In this document: in pieces, positions 8,061 through 15,817 of the stretch
Layout: every line of letters begins with the position of its first letter
Position numbering within the stretch: position 1 is the first letter of the stretch
Origin: Actinomycetes bacterium
GTDB taxonomy: Bacteria > Actinomycetota > Actinomycetes > Actinomycetales > Beutenbergiaceae
NCBI GenBank assembly: GCA_021793935.1
Contig: JAJYRV010000009.1
Location: forward strand, 1-23,472
DNA length: 23,472 bases
Direction: 5' to 3'
The notes under the pieces: model-generated
Seen by the model: only the letters and a program-made list of their open reading frames with translations
Told to the model about the DNA's origin: nothing
The model's database searches: none
Translations under genes and position numbers: made by a program

Positions 8061-9022
8061 CCACTTCCACACCTCCTGCCGCGCGGGATGCCCTCGCAGG
8101 GGTAAGAAACGAAATCGGTAAGGCGATCGTGGGGCAGGACGCCGCGATCACCGGTCTCGTCATCGGCCTCCTTTGCCAGGGGCACGTGCTCCTCGAAGGG
8201 GTGCCCGGGGTCGCCAAGACGCTCCTGGTTCGCTCGCTGGGCGCCTCGCTGCAACTGGAGATGAAACGCGTCCAATTCACCCCCGACCTCATGCCCGGCG
8301 ACGTCACCGGATCGTTGGTCTACGACTCGCGCACCGCCGACTTCACGTTCCGTCAAGGCCCGGTGTTCACCAACCTCATGCTCGCCGACGAGATCAACCG
8401 GACGCCGCCGAAGACGCAGTCAGCCCTGCTGGAAGCGATGGAGGAACGCCAGGTCACCGTGGATGGGCGCACGATGCCGCTGCCGGATCCGTTCATGGTG
8501 ATTGCCACCCAGAACCCCGTCGAGTACGAAGGCACCTACACGCTGCCCGAGGCGCAACTCGACCGCTTCTTACTCAAGCTGCTCGTTCCCCTACCCGGCC
8601 GGGAGGAGGAGGTGGAGATCCTCACCCGACACTCCCAGAAGTTCAACCCCCGCAACCTCACCGAAGCGGGCCTGCGAGCGGTGGCCTCCGCTGCGGATCT
8701 GCACGTGGCCCAGGGCGAGGTCGAGAACGTTCAGGCCGCGCCGGAGGTGCTGGGCTACATCGTCGATATCGTGCAAGCCACGCGCACCTCCCCCTCCCTG
8801 CAGCTCGGGGTCTCCCCCCGCGGTGCGACCGCGCTCCTGGCCACCTCCCGGGCGTGGGCATGGCTCAACGGTCGCTCCTACATCACCCCCGACGACGTCA
8901 AAGCGCTCGCCCACCCCACGCTGCGCCACCGGGTGCAGCTCCGCGCCGAGGCCCAGTTCGAGGGCGTGAACGTGGAATCACTTCTCGATTCGATCCTTTC
9001 GACGGTGCCTGTTCCGCGATGA
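8057..9022 (+). CDS. MoxR family AAA+ ATPase
   Basis: A 321-residue MoxR ATPase. Walker A is GVPGVAKT (48-55), Walker B LMLADEIN (107-114) and sensor 1 TQNP (151-154); the EAQLDRF segment lies at 165-171 and the sensor-2 region around GVSPRGATAL (about 252). MoxR proteins act as chaperone-like ATPases, often with von Willebrand/DUF58 partners, to mature or remodel other proteins. Here the partner is the DUF58 protein whose ATG overlaps this stop (9019-9022). The substrate is unknown. Confidence 0.95.
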   Translation: MTTSTPPAARDALAGVRNEIGKAIVGQDAAITGLVIGLLCQGHVLLEGVPGVAKTLLVRSLGASLQLEMKRVQFTPDLMPGDVTGSLVYDSRTADFTFRQGPVFTNLMLADEINRTPPKTQSALLEAMEERQVTVDGRTMPLPDPFMVIATQNPVEYEGTYTLPEAQLDRFLLKLLVPLPGREEEVEILTRHSQKFNPRNLTEAGLRAVASAADLHVAQGEVENVQAAPEVLGYIVDIVQATRTSPSLQLGVSPRGATALLATSRAWAWLNGRSYITPDDVKALAHPTLRHRVQLRAEAQFEGVNVESLLDSILSTVPVPR

Positions 9023-10305
9023 TCCTCACCGGCCGCTCCGTAGCGCTCATCGGCGTGGGCGCCCTCGCCACCTTCCTCACCCGGAACCCGTGGCTGATGC
9101 TCGCCTGGACGGCGGCGGTCATCGTCGCCGCGTTGGTCGACTGGGCGTTCCTCCCGCGCCGGTTCACGGCGCAGCGGGCGAGCATTCCCGCCGTCCGGCT
9201 CTCACAGACACACGCCCACACGATCCGGGTGAGGAACACGAGCACGAGGCGCATCCGCGGCCGGATCCGCGACTCCTGGCAACCCTCCGCGGGCGCGCTT
9301 CGCAACGAGCACCGCATCGACCTCGCCCCCGGCCACGCCCGTACGATCACCACCGTCCTCCATCCTCGCCGGCGCGGGCATCTGCACGCGCATCGCCTTG
9401 TTCTGCGTGCCCGATCGGCGGCCGGGCTCGCCTGGCGGCAGACCACCGTGCCCGCCCCGGCGGTGATGCAGGTGCTGCCGGAGTTCAAAGCCCGCCGCCA
9501 CCTGCCCTCCCGCCTCGCCCGACTGCGGGAGTTGGATGGGCAGACTTCCCTGCTCGTGCGAGGGGAGGGGACCGAATTCGATTCCTTGCGTGACTACGTC
9601 GACGGCGACGACGTGCGCTCGCTGGATTGGCGCGCAAGCGCTCGCCGCCAAGAACTCGTGGTGCGCACCTGGCGCCCCGAACGTGACCGGCGGGTCCTCA
9701 TCGTGCTCGACACCTCCCGCCTCGCCGCGGCTCGCCTGCAGGAGGAGACCCGCCTCGACGCCGGAATTGAAACCGCGCTGCTCATGGCCGCCCTCGCCAA
9801 CCATGCCGGGGATCAGGTCGACGCCATCGCCGCCGACCGGCAGATCCGGGCGCGAGTGAGTGAAAGCAGAGGCGCGGCCACCATGGCGGCGTTCGCCGAC
9901 GCGCTGGGACCACTGGAGGCCGAACTCACCGAGCCGGATTGGCCGCTGATCACCCGCACGGTGCTGGGGCAGCTCACCGGCCGGGCCCTCGTCGTGCTGT
10001 GCACCGCGGTCGACCCGAGCTCGCTCAGCAGCGGCCTCATCACCGCGGCTCAAACGCTCGCGGCCCGCCACCAGGTGATCGTTGCCAGCGCGACCGATCC
10101 CGTTGAAGGGGAGCTGCGCCGTCGTCGGGAAACCACGGAGGACGTCTACATCGCTGCCGCCGCCGCACGCGCGGAGGCCGACCGACTGCAGGTGGAGACC
10201 CTCCTCACCTCCTCCGGCAGCCACGTCATCCAGACCGATCCCGGCGACCTCGCACCGCGGGTTGCCGATCGGTACTTGGAGTTGAAGGCCGCCGGGAAAC
10301 TCTAG
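9019..10305 (+). CDS. DUF58 domain membrane protein (MoxR partner)
   Basis: A 428-residue protein. Two closely spaced N-terminal hydrophobic segments (about 8-45) lead into a beta-rich extracytoplasmic-like region. The DUF58 signature follows at about 180-235: GTEFDSLRDYVDGDDVRSLDW, then VVRTWRPERDRRVLIVLDTS, which begins a vWA-like fold (LDTSR in place of a full DxSxS MIDAS). The ATG at 9019 overlaps the MoxR stop. DUF58 proteins are constant companions of MoxR. The gene ends 10 nt before the end of the convergent SpoIIM gene, with no hairpin between them. Confidence 0.93.
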   Translation: MILTGRSVALIGVGALATFLTRNPWLMLAWTAAVIVAALVDWAFLPRRFTAQRASIPAVRLSQTHAHTIRVRNTSTRRIRGRIRDSWQPSAGALRNEHRIDLAPGHARTITTVLHPRRRGHLHAHRLVLRARSAAGLAWRQTTVPAPAVMQVLPEFKARRHLPSRLARLRELDGQTSLLVRGEGTEFDSLRDYVDGDDVRSLDWRASARRQELVVRTWRPERDRRVLIVLDTSRLAAARLQEETRLDAGIETALLMAALANHAGDQVDAIAADRQIRARVSESRGAATMAAFADALGPLEAELTEPDWPLITRTVLGQLTGRALVVLCTAVDPSSLSSGLITAAQTLAARHQVIVASATDPVEGELRRRRETTEDVYIAAAAARAEADRLQVETLLTSSGSHVIQTDPGDLAPRVADRYLELKAAGKL

Positions 10306-10315
10306 CCCGGGGCCG

Positions 10316-11311
10316 CTACAGCGCCCAGACGCGGGTAGCGCCGCGCTCCTCATCGAGCAGGTCCCCGGTTTCACCGAGGGCGACCGCTCGCCGACCCAGC
10401 ACGATCGTGTAGACCCAGTAGGCGGCGAGGGCGAGGGTACCGATCGCGATCTTCACCGCCACCGGCAAGGAAGTGCGGGGAACGAACCCTTCCACGACAC
10501 CGGAGACGCCGAGCACGATGACGAGCCCGAGCGCGACGGTGATGAGGGAGCGCCCCTCCGCTGCGAGCGCCTGCCCACGCGGGAGCGCGCCCGGGGAGAT
10601 CCATGCCCAGAAGATCTTCAGGCCCGCTCCCCCGGCGATGAAGATCGCGGTGAGCTCCAGCTGCCCGTGGGGCAGGATGAGGTAGAAGAACAGGTCGAGC
10701 TTGTCCGCTTCCGCCATCATCGCCCCCGCCCCGCCGATCGCGACGGCGTTCTGCACGATCGCGTAGATCGGATAGATCCCCGTCACCCCGAAGGCGACCA
10801 TCTGCGCGGCGATGAAGGCGTTGTTCACCCACACCACTTGCGTGAAGTCCGGGGCGGAGAGGTTGGAGTAATACGATTCGAAGGCCTGGTTGGCGTAGTC
10901 GGCCCGCTGCACCGGACTCGCGATCGTGTCGAGCCCTCCGGGGGTGTGGTACACCCACGCCCCGTAAAAGGCGGCGATGACGCAGAAGGCGATCATCACG
11001 GCGATCGTCCACCACCGCACCCGGTAGAACGCCGCGGGAAGGGAGATGAGGAAGAACCGGCTCAGGGCACCGAGGTTGACCTCCCGCGCCCCGGTGGAAC
11101 GCCCGCGGGAGCGGCTGAGGATGTTGGAGAGCCGGTCGACGAGCACCGGCTCGGGGGCGAGGGAGCGCAGGGTCGACAGGTCGGCCGCTGTCTGCTGGTA
11201 CAGCCGAACGAACTCGTCGGCCTCCTCGCCGGTGAGTCGGCGTTGACCCGCCAATTCCTCGAGGCGATTCCACTCCTGGGAACGGAGGGCAACAAGCGCG
11301 TCTACATCCAC
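10316..11311 (-). CDS. Stage II sporulation protein M (SpoIIM/DUF95) family membrane protein
   Basis: A 331-residue integral membrane protein. Residues 1-80 are a helical cytoplasmic region beginning VDVDALVALRSQEW, which matches the usual start of actinobacterial DUF95 proteins. About five or six hydrophobic segments follow, with the family motifs WVNNAFIAAQMVAFGVTGIY (161-180) and LPHGQLEL (213-220). GTG 11311 is chosen because it gives this start and clears the divergent RDD gene; a longer frame to 11398 would run into that gene. SpoIIM acts in sporulation septal wall remodelling in Bacillus. In non-sporulating actinobacteria the SpoIIM/RDD pair beside MoxR has no assigned function. Confidence 0.9.
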   Translation of the reverse strand: MDVDALVALRSQEWNRLEELAGQRRLTGEEADEFVRLYQQTAADLSTLRSLAPEPVLVDRLSNILSRSRGRSTGAREVNLGALSRFFLISLPAAFYRVRWWTIAVMIAFCVIAAFYGAWVYHTPGGLDTIASPVQRADYANQAFESYYSNLSAPDFTQVVWVNNAFIAAQMVAFGVTGIYPIYAIVQNAVAIGGAGAMMAEADKLDLFFYLILPHGQLELTAIFIAGGAGLKIFWAWISPGALPRGQALAAEGRSLITVALGLVIVLGVSGVVEGFVPRTSLPVAVKIAIGTLALAAYWVYTIVLGRRAVALGETGDLLDEERGATRVWAL

Positions 11312-11330
11312 ACGGGCTACCCTGCCATAT
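11312..11330. promoter_or_regulatory. 19-bp divergent intergenic region, possible leaderless promoters
   Basis: Only 19 bp separate the GTG of the SpoIIM gene from the ATG of the RDD gene. On the plus strand TACCCT (11318-11323) fits an actinobacterial TAnnnT -10 element, with 7 nt to the ATG at 11331, as expected for a leaderless transcript. The minus-strand promoter would have to lie inside the RDD coding start. Neither start has a strong Shine-Dalgarno. Confidence 0.4.
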
Positions 11331-12260
11331 ATGAGCGAACCTGTCGCGCCGAAGACCCGGGCCGTGCACGCCTTCCCCCGCCCCCAGGGCGAGGACATCC
11401 CGGAGCGGATATACGAAACCGATCAGGTGATCACCGGCGAGGCGGTCGCCCTCAAGATTCAACCGGCGAGCCCCGTCCAACTGATCGCCGCCGGGATCAT
11501 CGACCTGTTCTTGAGCATCGGCGTAGCGATGGCGGCACTCGTCTTCCTGAGCTTGGTGGGCTCGCTGGACCCCGAGGCCGCGGCGACGTACGTCATCCTC
11601 GCGCTCGTGCTCGCCGTCGTCCTCATTCCCGCGGTCGTGGAAACCGTGACCCAGGGGCGCTCGCTGGGAAGGTGGGCGCTCGGAGTGCAGATCGTCCGCG
11701 ATGACGGCGGTGCGATCCGGTTCCGGCATGCGATCATCCGGTCACTCGCCGGCCTGTTCGAGATCTACATGACCTTCGGCTCTATCGCGTTCATCGTGAC
11801 CATCGCGAACGTGCGGCACAAGCGCCTGGGTGACCTGCTCGCGGGCACCTATCCGGTTTCCCTCAATTCCGGCGCGCAGCTCCCCCCGCCGCTCATCATG
11901 CCACTCGAACTCTCCTCTTGGGCACGGCAGGCCGACGTCTCCCGCCTGCCCGGCACCCTCGCCTGGCGAGCCCGGCAATTCCTCAACACCGCCAGTGACC
12001 TTGAACCTGCCCACCGAGAACAGTTCAGCCGCAGCCTTGCCGCAGAGATCGGGCCCTACGTGAGCCCGTCGCCCCCACCCACCCATCCAGAACGGTTCCT
12101 CGCGGCGGTCCTCGTCATCCGCCGTGACACCGAGTATCGAAACAGCCGCAGCACTCAGGAACGGCTCCGCAGCCGGGTATCGGCCACCCTTCCCTACGGC
12201 CTCGACACGCCGCATCAACGGAATGCCGCAAGCGAAACATCGTCTCACATTTCGAGATGA
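11331..12260 (+). CDS. RDD family membrane protein
   Basis: A 309-residue protein. A 45-residue hydrophilic N-terminus precedes the RDD domain (about 46-180), which has three hydrophobic segments and the family motif TQGRSLGRWALGVQIVRDDG (108-127). The first conserved Arg of the RDD motif appears to be replaced (QLIAAGIID); the ID and KRLGDLLAGT elements are kept. A 125-residue hydrophilic C-terminal extension follows. It is divergent from the SpoIIM gene, the standard partnership in actinobacteria. Some RDD proteins have been linked to ion or osmolyte transport; here the role is unassigned. Confidence 0.88.
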   Translation: MSEPVAPKTRAVHAFPRPQGEDIPERIYETDQVITGEAVALKIQPASPVQLIAAGIIDLFLSIGVAMAALVFLSLVGSLDPEAAATYVILALVLAVVLIPAVVETVTQGRSLGRWALGVQIVRDDGGAIRFRHAIIRSLAGLFEIYMTFGSIAFIVTIANVRHKRLGDLLAGTYPVSLNSGAQLPPPLIMPLELSSWARQADVSRLPGTLAWRARQFLNTASDLEPAHREQFSRSLAAEIGPYVSPSPPPTHPERFLAAVLVIRRDTEYRNSRSTQERLRSRVSATLPYGLDTPHQRNAASETSSHISR

Positions 12261-12279
12261 GCGCGTTGCGTGACGTCCG

Positions 12280-12295
12280 CCGCATCACAATGCGG
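12280..12295. repeat. Short perfect hairpin downstream of the RDD gene
   Basis: CCGCAT (12280-12285) and ATGCGG (12290-12295) form a 6-bp stem with a 4-nt loop, 19 nt after the RDD stop. There is no following T-tract, so termination is possible but not supported. Confidence 0.35.
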
Positions 12296-12327
12296 TAACG
12301 CCATAAAACGAACATTATTGCTGGCCA

Positions 12328-12370
12328 GAGACGATTGTCTACAAAACATACCGTCTCCATGCGGACAATC
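12328..12370. promoter_or_regulatory. Interleaved inverted repeats upstream of proV
   Basis: GAGACG (12328-12333) pairs with CGTCTC (12352-12357), and GATTGTC (12333-12339) pairs with GACAATC (12364-12370). The arms alternate left-left-right-right, so the two stems would form a pseudoknot-like topology or compete. The palindrome CTGGCCAG (12321-12328) abuts them. The block lies 133-175 nt upstream of the proV ATG in unusually AT-rich DNA, where osmotic control of an osmolyte importer would be expected. This could be an operator or a leader RNA structure. Confidence 0.45.
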
Positions 12371-12412
12371 CAGGCCTACCTGAGTAGAGTTTTGCCAATT
12401 TTTTCGACAACC

Positions 12413-12500
12413 TTGATTAGTTCGCGGTTCTTCGCTGGAATTTTACGTCTTGCTTTACGACCGCCCTAGCCTGCCACAGCTGAACCAAGACTTTGGAGGA
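12413..12500 (+). promoter_or_regulatory. Candidate proV promoter and ribosome binding site
   Basis: A strong Shine-Dalgarno GGAGGA (12495-12500) precedes the proV ATG at 12503 with short spacing. Possible -35/-10 pairs are TTGATT (12413-12418) with TGGAAT (12436-12441) at 17 nt, and TTTACG (12442-12447) with TAGCCT (12467-12472) at 19 nt. Both are weak matches, and the choice cannot be settled from sequence alone. Confidence 0.35.
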
Positions 12501-12502
12501 TC

Positions 12503-13777
12503 ATGACGGCAATCACCGTCAAAAACGCATATAAGGTATTCGGCCGACGCGCAGCCGAAGCCCTCCCCAAACTACGCTCTGGCGCAACTGCTGATGACGT
12601 TAAAGAGTACGGAACCGCTGCGGTTATCGATGCCAGTTTCGAGGTCGAGGACGGCGAGATCTTCGTCGTCATGGGGCTGTCGGGCTCCGGGAAGTCGACG
12701 CTCATCCGGATGCTCAACGGCCTGTGGACCCCGACCGCGGGCTCGATCGAGATCGGCGGCAAGGATCTCACGAAGATCAGCGCCGCGGAATTGCGGGAGA
12801 CCCGCAAGAAGAACATTTCGATGGTCTTCCAGCACTTCGCCCTTCTCCCCCACCGCACCGTGTTGGATAACGCTGCTTACGGCTTGCAGATCCAAGGCGT
12901 CGAGCGCGACGAGCGGGTTGACAGGGCGCGCAGGGCCCTCGAAATGGTGGACATGAAAGGCTGGGACGACCACCTGCCCTCCCAGCTGTCCGGGGGAATG
13001 CAGCAGCGCGTCGGCCTCGCCCGCGCCCTGGCCGCGGACACGAAGATCCTTCTCATGGACGAAGCATTCTCCGCGCTCGACCCGCTGATCCGGCGCGAAA
13101 TGCAGAGCCAGCTCATCGAGCTTCAACAACAGCTCGGCAAGACCATCGTCTTCATCACCCACGACCTCAACGAGGCCATGCGCCTGGGCGACCGGATCGC
13201 GGTGATGCGCTCAGGCCGGATCGTGCAGATCGGCACGTCCGAGCAGATCCTCATGGAGCCCGCCAACGACTACGTCGCCCGGTTCATCTCGGATGTCGAC
13301 CACGCGCGGGTCCTCACCGCCTCCGCGATCATGGAACAACCCCCCTCCACGCTCGGCGCGGGGCAAGGGCCGCGCTCGGCGCACCGGCTCCTTCGCGAGA
13401 CCCAGAACTCTTGGCTGCTCGCGCTCAACCCCGATCGCACCCCGCACGGGATCGTGTGGGAGGACGACATCGCCGAGGCCGTTCAGCGGGGCGCCACGGA
13501 GCTGCCATGGCGGGAAGACGACCCGATGCCGGTCGTCCGCGAGGAAACTCCCGTATCGGACCTCTTCGCACTCTCGGCCCAGTACTCCAGCCCGATCATC
13601 GTGGTTGACGACCAGGGCAAGTTCTCCGGGGTGATCCCCCGAGTCACCCTCTTAACCGCAGCCGGCACTCATCAACCCGAGGAAGACAACGTCGTCATCG
13701 CCGACGTCCCACACAACGGGGAGGAGCCGCTGATGAAGCCGAATGGAAACGGAACGACCGGAGGTGAGCGCAAATGA
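12503..13777 (+). CDS. proV: Glycine betaine/proline-type ABC importer, ATPase with C-terminal CBS region
   Basis: A 424-residue ATPase of the osmoprotectant (OpuA/ProV) family. Walker A is GLSGSGKST (58-66), Q-loop Q110, signature LSGGMQQ (162-168), Walker B ILLMDE (182-187) and H-loop H220. The N-terminal extension of about 50 residues before Walker A is characteristic of ProV. Residues from about 285 to 400 form a CBS-type pair; in OpuA-type importers this region senses ionic strength or cyclic-di-AMP. It is first in proVWX and overlaps proW by ATGA. The acidic, polar tail after about 400 is probably disordered. The substrate (glycine betaine, proline betaine or carnitine) cannot be fixed from sequence. 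Confidence 0.95.
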   Translation: MTAITVKNAYKVFGRRAAEALPKLRSGATADDVKEYGTAAVIDASFEVEDGEIFVVMGLSGSGKSTLIRMLNGLWTPTAGSIEIGGKDLTKISAAELRETRKKNISMVFQHFALLPHRTVLDNAAYGLQIQGVERDERVDRARRALEMVDMKGWDDHLPSQLSGGMQQRVGLARALAADTKILLMDEAFSALDPLIRREMQSQLIELQQQLGKTIVFITHDLNEAMRLGDRIAVMRSGRIVQIGTSEQILMEPANDYVARFISDVDHARVLTASAIMEQPPSTLGAGQGPRSAHRLLRETQNSWLLALNPDRTPHGIVWEDDIAEAVQRGATELPWREDDPMPVVREETPVSDLFALSAQYSSPIIVVDDQGKFSGVIPRVTLLTAAGTHQPEEDNVVIADVPHNGEEPLMKPNGNGTTGGERK

Positions 13778-14676
13778 ATCCTGAAGACAACTTCCTCCCC
13801 CGCTTTCCACTCGGTGAAGGGGTCGACGCCGGATTTCGGTGGCTGAAGGAGAACTGGAAGCCCTTCTTCGATCTCCTCAAAGACGGGATGAAATTCCTCG
13901 TCGAGGGGCTCAGTGAGGTACTCCTCGCCGTCCCCGCGATCCCGGCGATTGTGATCTTCGCGCTGATCGCGTGGTTCCTGCGCTCGTGGAAACTTGCCGT
14001 CGGTACCGTCATCACGTTCGCGCTCGTCCTGATGATGGATAAGTGGGTGTCGATGATGCAGACGATGTCACTGGTCATCATCGCGACCCTCTTCGCGGTG
14101 ATCATCGCGGTGCCGGTTGGGATCTGGGCCGCGCGAAACGACACGGTCAGCGCCATCGTCAAGCCCGTCTTGGACTTCATGCAGACGATGCCGGCGTTCG
14201 TGTACCTCATTCCCGCCGTGACCTTCTTCTCCATCGGTGCCGGCCCTGCGCTGGTTGCGACGATCATCTTCTCGCTCCCACCCGGGGTGCGCATGACGGA
14301 GTTAGGGATCCGCCAAGTCGACGCCGAAACCGTCGAGGCGGGTCACGCCTTCGGGGCGACCTCGCGGCAGATCCTTCGAGGAATCCAACTCCCCCTTGCC
14401 GTGCCCACGATCATGGCGGGGATCAACCAGTTGATCATGCTCGCCCTGTCGATGGCCGTTATTGCCGGAATGGTCGGCCTTGACGGGCTGGGTAAGGACG
14501 TCGTCGAGTCGATCTCGACGCTGAAACTCCCGCTCGGAGTGGAAGCTGGTATCGCCGTCGTATTCTTGGCGATCTACCTCGACCGCCTCACCGCGGCCCT
14601 CGGCCGCCCCGGCGACTTCCCTTCCTCCCTGCGTTCGCTGCTCAAGCAGCGCCGCGAAACTCAAAAGACCGCGTGA
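13774..14676 (+). CDS. proW: Glycine betaine/proline-type ABC importer, permease
   Basis: A 300-residue permease with about six or seven membrane segments from residue 52 onward. The amphipathic N-terminus carries the LKENWKPFFDLLKDGMKFL stretch that lies along the membrane in ProW/OpuA permeases. The EAA loop that contacts the ATPase is EAGHAFGATSRQILRGIQLP (188-207). The ATG overlaps the proV stop. The length is normal for the family. Confidence 0.95.
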   Translation: MNPEDNFLPRFPLGEGVDAGFRWLKENWKPFFDLLKDGMKFLVEGLSEVLLAVPAIPAIVIFALIAWFLRSWKLAVGTVITFALVLMMDKWVSMMQTMSLVIIATLFAVIIAVPVGIWAARNDTVSAIVKPVLDFMQTMPAFVYLIPAVTFFSIGAGPALVATIIFSLPPGVRMTELGIRQVDAETVEAGHAFGATSRQILRGIQLPLAVPTIMAGINQLIMLALSMAVIAGMVGLDGLGKDVVESISTLKLPLGVEAGIAVVFLAIYLDRLTAALGRPGDFPSSLRSLLKQRRETQKTA

Positions 14677-14745
14677 TGAACGAGGACTTCATTCACGTTC
14701 ACGCGTAGCAGGGGCAACCCTGCGATCCGATTAGGAAAGGACAAC

Positions 14746-15699
14746 ATGTCAATCCGACGTATTGCAATGGCCGGGTCTGCTGGCTTCCTCGCTCTCGCCC
14801 TCGCGGCGTGCGGCGGTGGAACCGGCGACAACGGCGATGACACGAACGGTGCCGACGACACGAATGGCGCCGAAGACACGGCCGGAGGTGAAGAGGGTGG
14901 CGAAGACCTCGGCACCATTACGCTCGGTTACATCCCGTCCTGGACTGACGGGCTGAGCACCGCCTACCTCCTCGACAACCTCCTCACCGACATCGGCTAC
15001 ACGGTCGAGCACCAGACGGTGGAGGACGCCGCGATCCTGTATGCCGGCCTCGCTAATGGCGATATCGACATGTACGCCTCCGCGTGGTCCGAACGGACCC
15101 ACCGCCAGTACATGGACGAATATGAAGACCAGCTCGAAGACCTCGGCTCCTACTACGAGGGCGCTGTCCTCAACCTCTCCGTGCCCGAGTACACCGACAT
15201 CGACTCGATCGAAGAACTCGTGGGCAAGGGCGATGAATTCGGCGGTGAGATCATCGGTATCGAACCCGGTGCGGGCCTTACCGACGCGACCGAGAACGAC
15301 GTGATGCCCGGTTACGGGCTCGACGACGAATACCGGCTCGTCACCTCCTCCACCTCCACCATGCTCACCGAGCTGCAGAACGCGGTGGATGCCGAGGAAG
15401 ACATCGTCGTAACCCTATGGAGCCCCTTCTGGGCCAACGCCGAGTTCCCGGTCAAGGCTCTGGAAGATCCCGAGGGCTACTTCGGTGAACCCGAGAACCT
15501 GCACTGGCTCGCCCGCGACGGCTTCTCCGAGGACTTCCCCGAGGCCACCGAACTCGTGGGCAAGATCAAGCTCGACGACGACGAGTACGGAAGCCTGGAA
15601 GACACGGTCGTGAACCAGTTCGACGACGGCGAGGAGCCCGAAGCGATCGAGGCCTGGCTGTCGGAGAACCAGGACCTCATCGATTCGCTGCTCGGCTGA
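14746..15699 (+). CDS. proX: Glycine betaine/proline-type ABC importer, substrate-binding lipoprotein
   Basis: A 317-residue binding protein. The signal peptide ends in LALAAC with lipidated C22. A very acidic Asp/Glu/Gly/Asn linker (23-55) contains a tandem repeat, and the OpuAC-type binding domain begins at about 56. Aromatic residues that typically form the quaternary-ammonium cage are visible in YIPSWTDG, the SAWSERTHR segment, LWSPFWANAEF and HWLARDGF. It has its own ribosome binding site (AGGAAAGGACAAC before ATG 14746) after a 69-nt gap from proW. The mature protein is strongly acidic. It is anchored outside the membrane and delivers osmolyte to ProVW. Confidence 0.95.
   Translation: MSIRRIAMAGSAGFLALALAACGGGTGDNGDDTNGADDTNGAEDTAGGEEGGEDLGTITLGYIPSWTDGLSTAYLLDNLLTDIGYTVEHQTVEDAAILYAGLANGDIDMYASAWSERTHRQYMDEYEDQLEDLGSYYEGAVLNLSVPEYTDIDSIEELVGKGDEFGGEIIGIEPGAGLTDATENDVMPGYGLDDEYRLVTSSTSTMLTELQNAVDAEEDIVVTLWSPFWANAEFPVKALEDPEGYFGEPENLHWLARDGFSEDFPEATELVGKIKLDDDEYGSLEDTVVNQFDDGEEPEAIEAWLSENQDLIDSLLG
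14836..14889 (+). repeat. 18-bp tandem repeat in the proX linker
   Basis: Three consecutive in-frame 18-bp units (14836-14853, 14854-14871, 14872-14889) encode DDTNGA, DDTNGA and the diverged EDTAGG. The first two differ only at synonymous third positions. They lie in the flexible spacer between the lipid anchor and the binding domain, so copy-number change would alter tether length without disturbing the fold. Confidence 0.75.
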
Positions 15700-15716
15700 G
15701 CACTAGCAGCTCTCCC

Positions 15717-15755
15717 AACGTTAAACGCGGCGCCGATGGCGCCGCGTTTAACGTT
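15717..15755. terminator. Perfect 18-bp-stem hairpin, bidirectional terminator
   Basis: AACGTTAAACGCGGCGCC (15717-15734) is exactly complementary to 15738-15755 around a GAT loop. It lies 18 nt after the proX stop and 62 nt beyond the stop of the convergent Trm112-like gene on the other strand. T runs are short on either side (GTTTCTC on the plus strand), as is common in high-GC actinobacteria. It is placed to stop both transcripts. Confidence 0.85.
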
Positions 15756-15817
15756 TCTCAAGGGGCGCAGCTGCCCGTCGTGATGCCGACCAGGCCCGAC
15801 CCGAAAAGGGGCGAGGA

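Noticed and set aside
8173..9018. Upstream extension of the DUF58 frame through moxR
   Set aside because: The frame is open but overlaps moxR completely. The ATG at 9019 overlaps the moxR stop as ATGA and gives the normal DUF58 N-terminus.
11312..11398. N-terminal extension of the SpoIIM protein
   Set aside because: It would overlap the divergent RDD gene by 68 nt and adds residues not resembling the family start.
10371..11729. 452-codon minus frame across the SpoIIM and RDD genes
   Set aside because: It is in another frame of the SpoIIM gene and antisense to RDD. The product is Arg/Pro/His-rich and lacks domains, while both overlapping genes show family motifs.
12261..12502. Small gene or insertion remnant in the AT-rich gap before proV
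   Set aside because: The short frames here (for example minus 12115-12360) have no start signal or family resemblance, and no terminal repeats or target duplications were seen. Treated as regulatory DNA.
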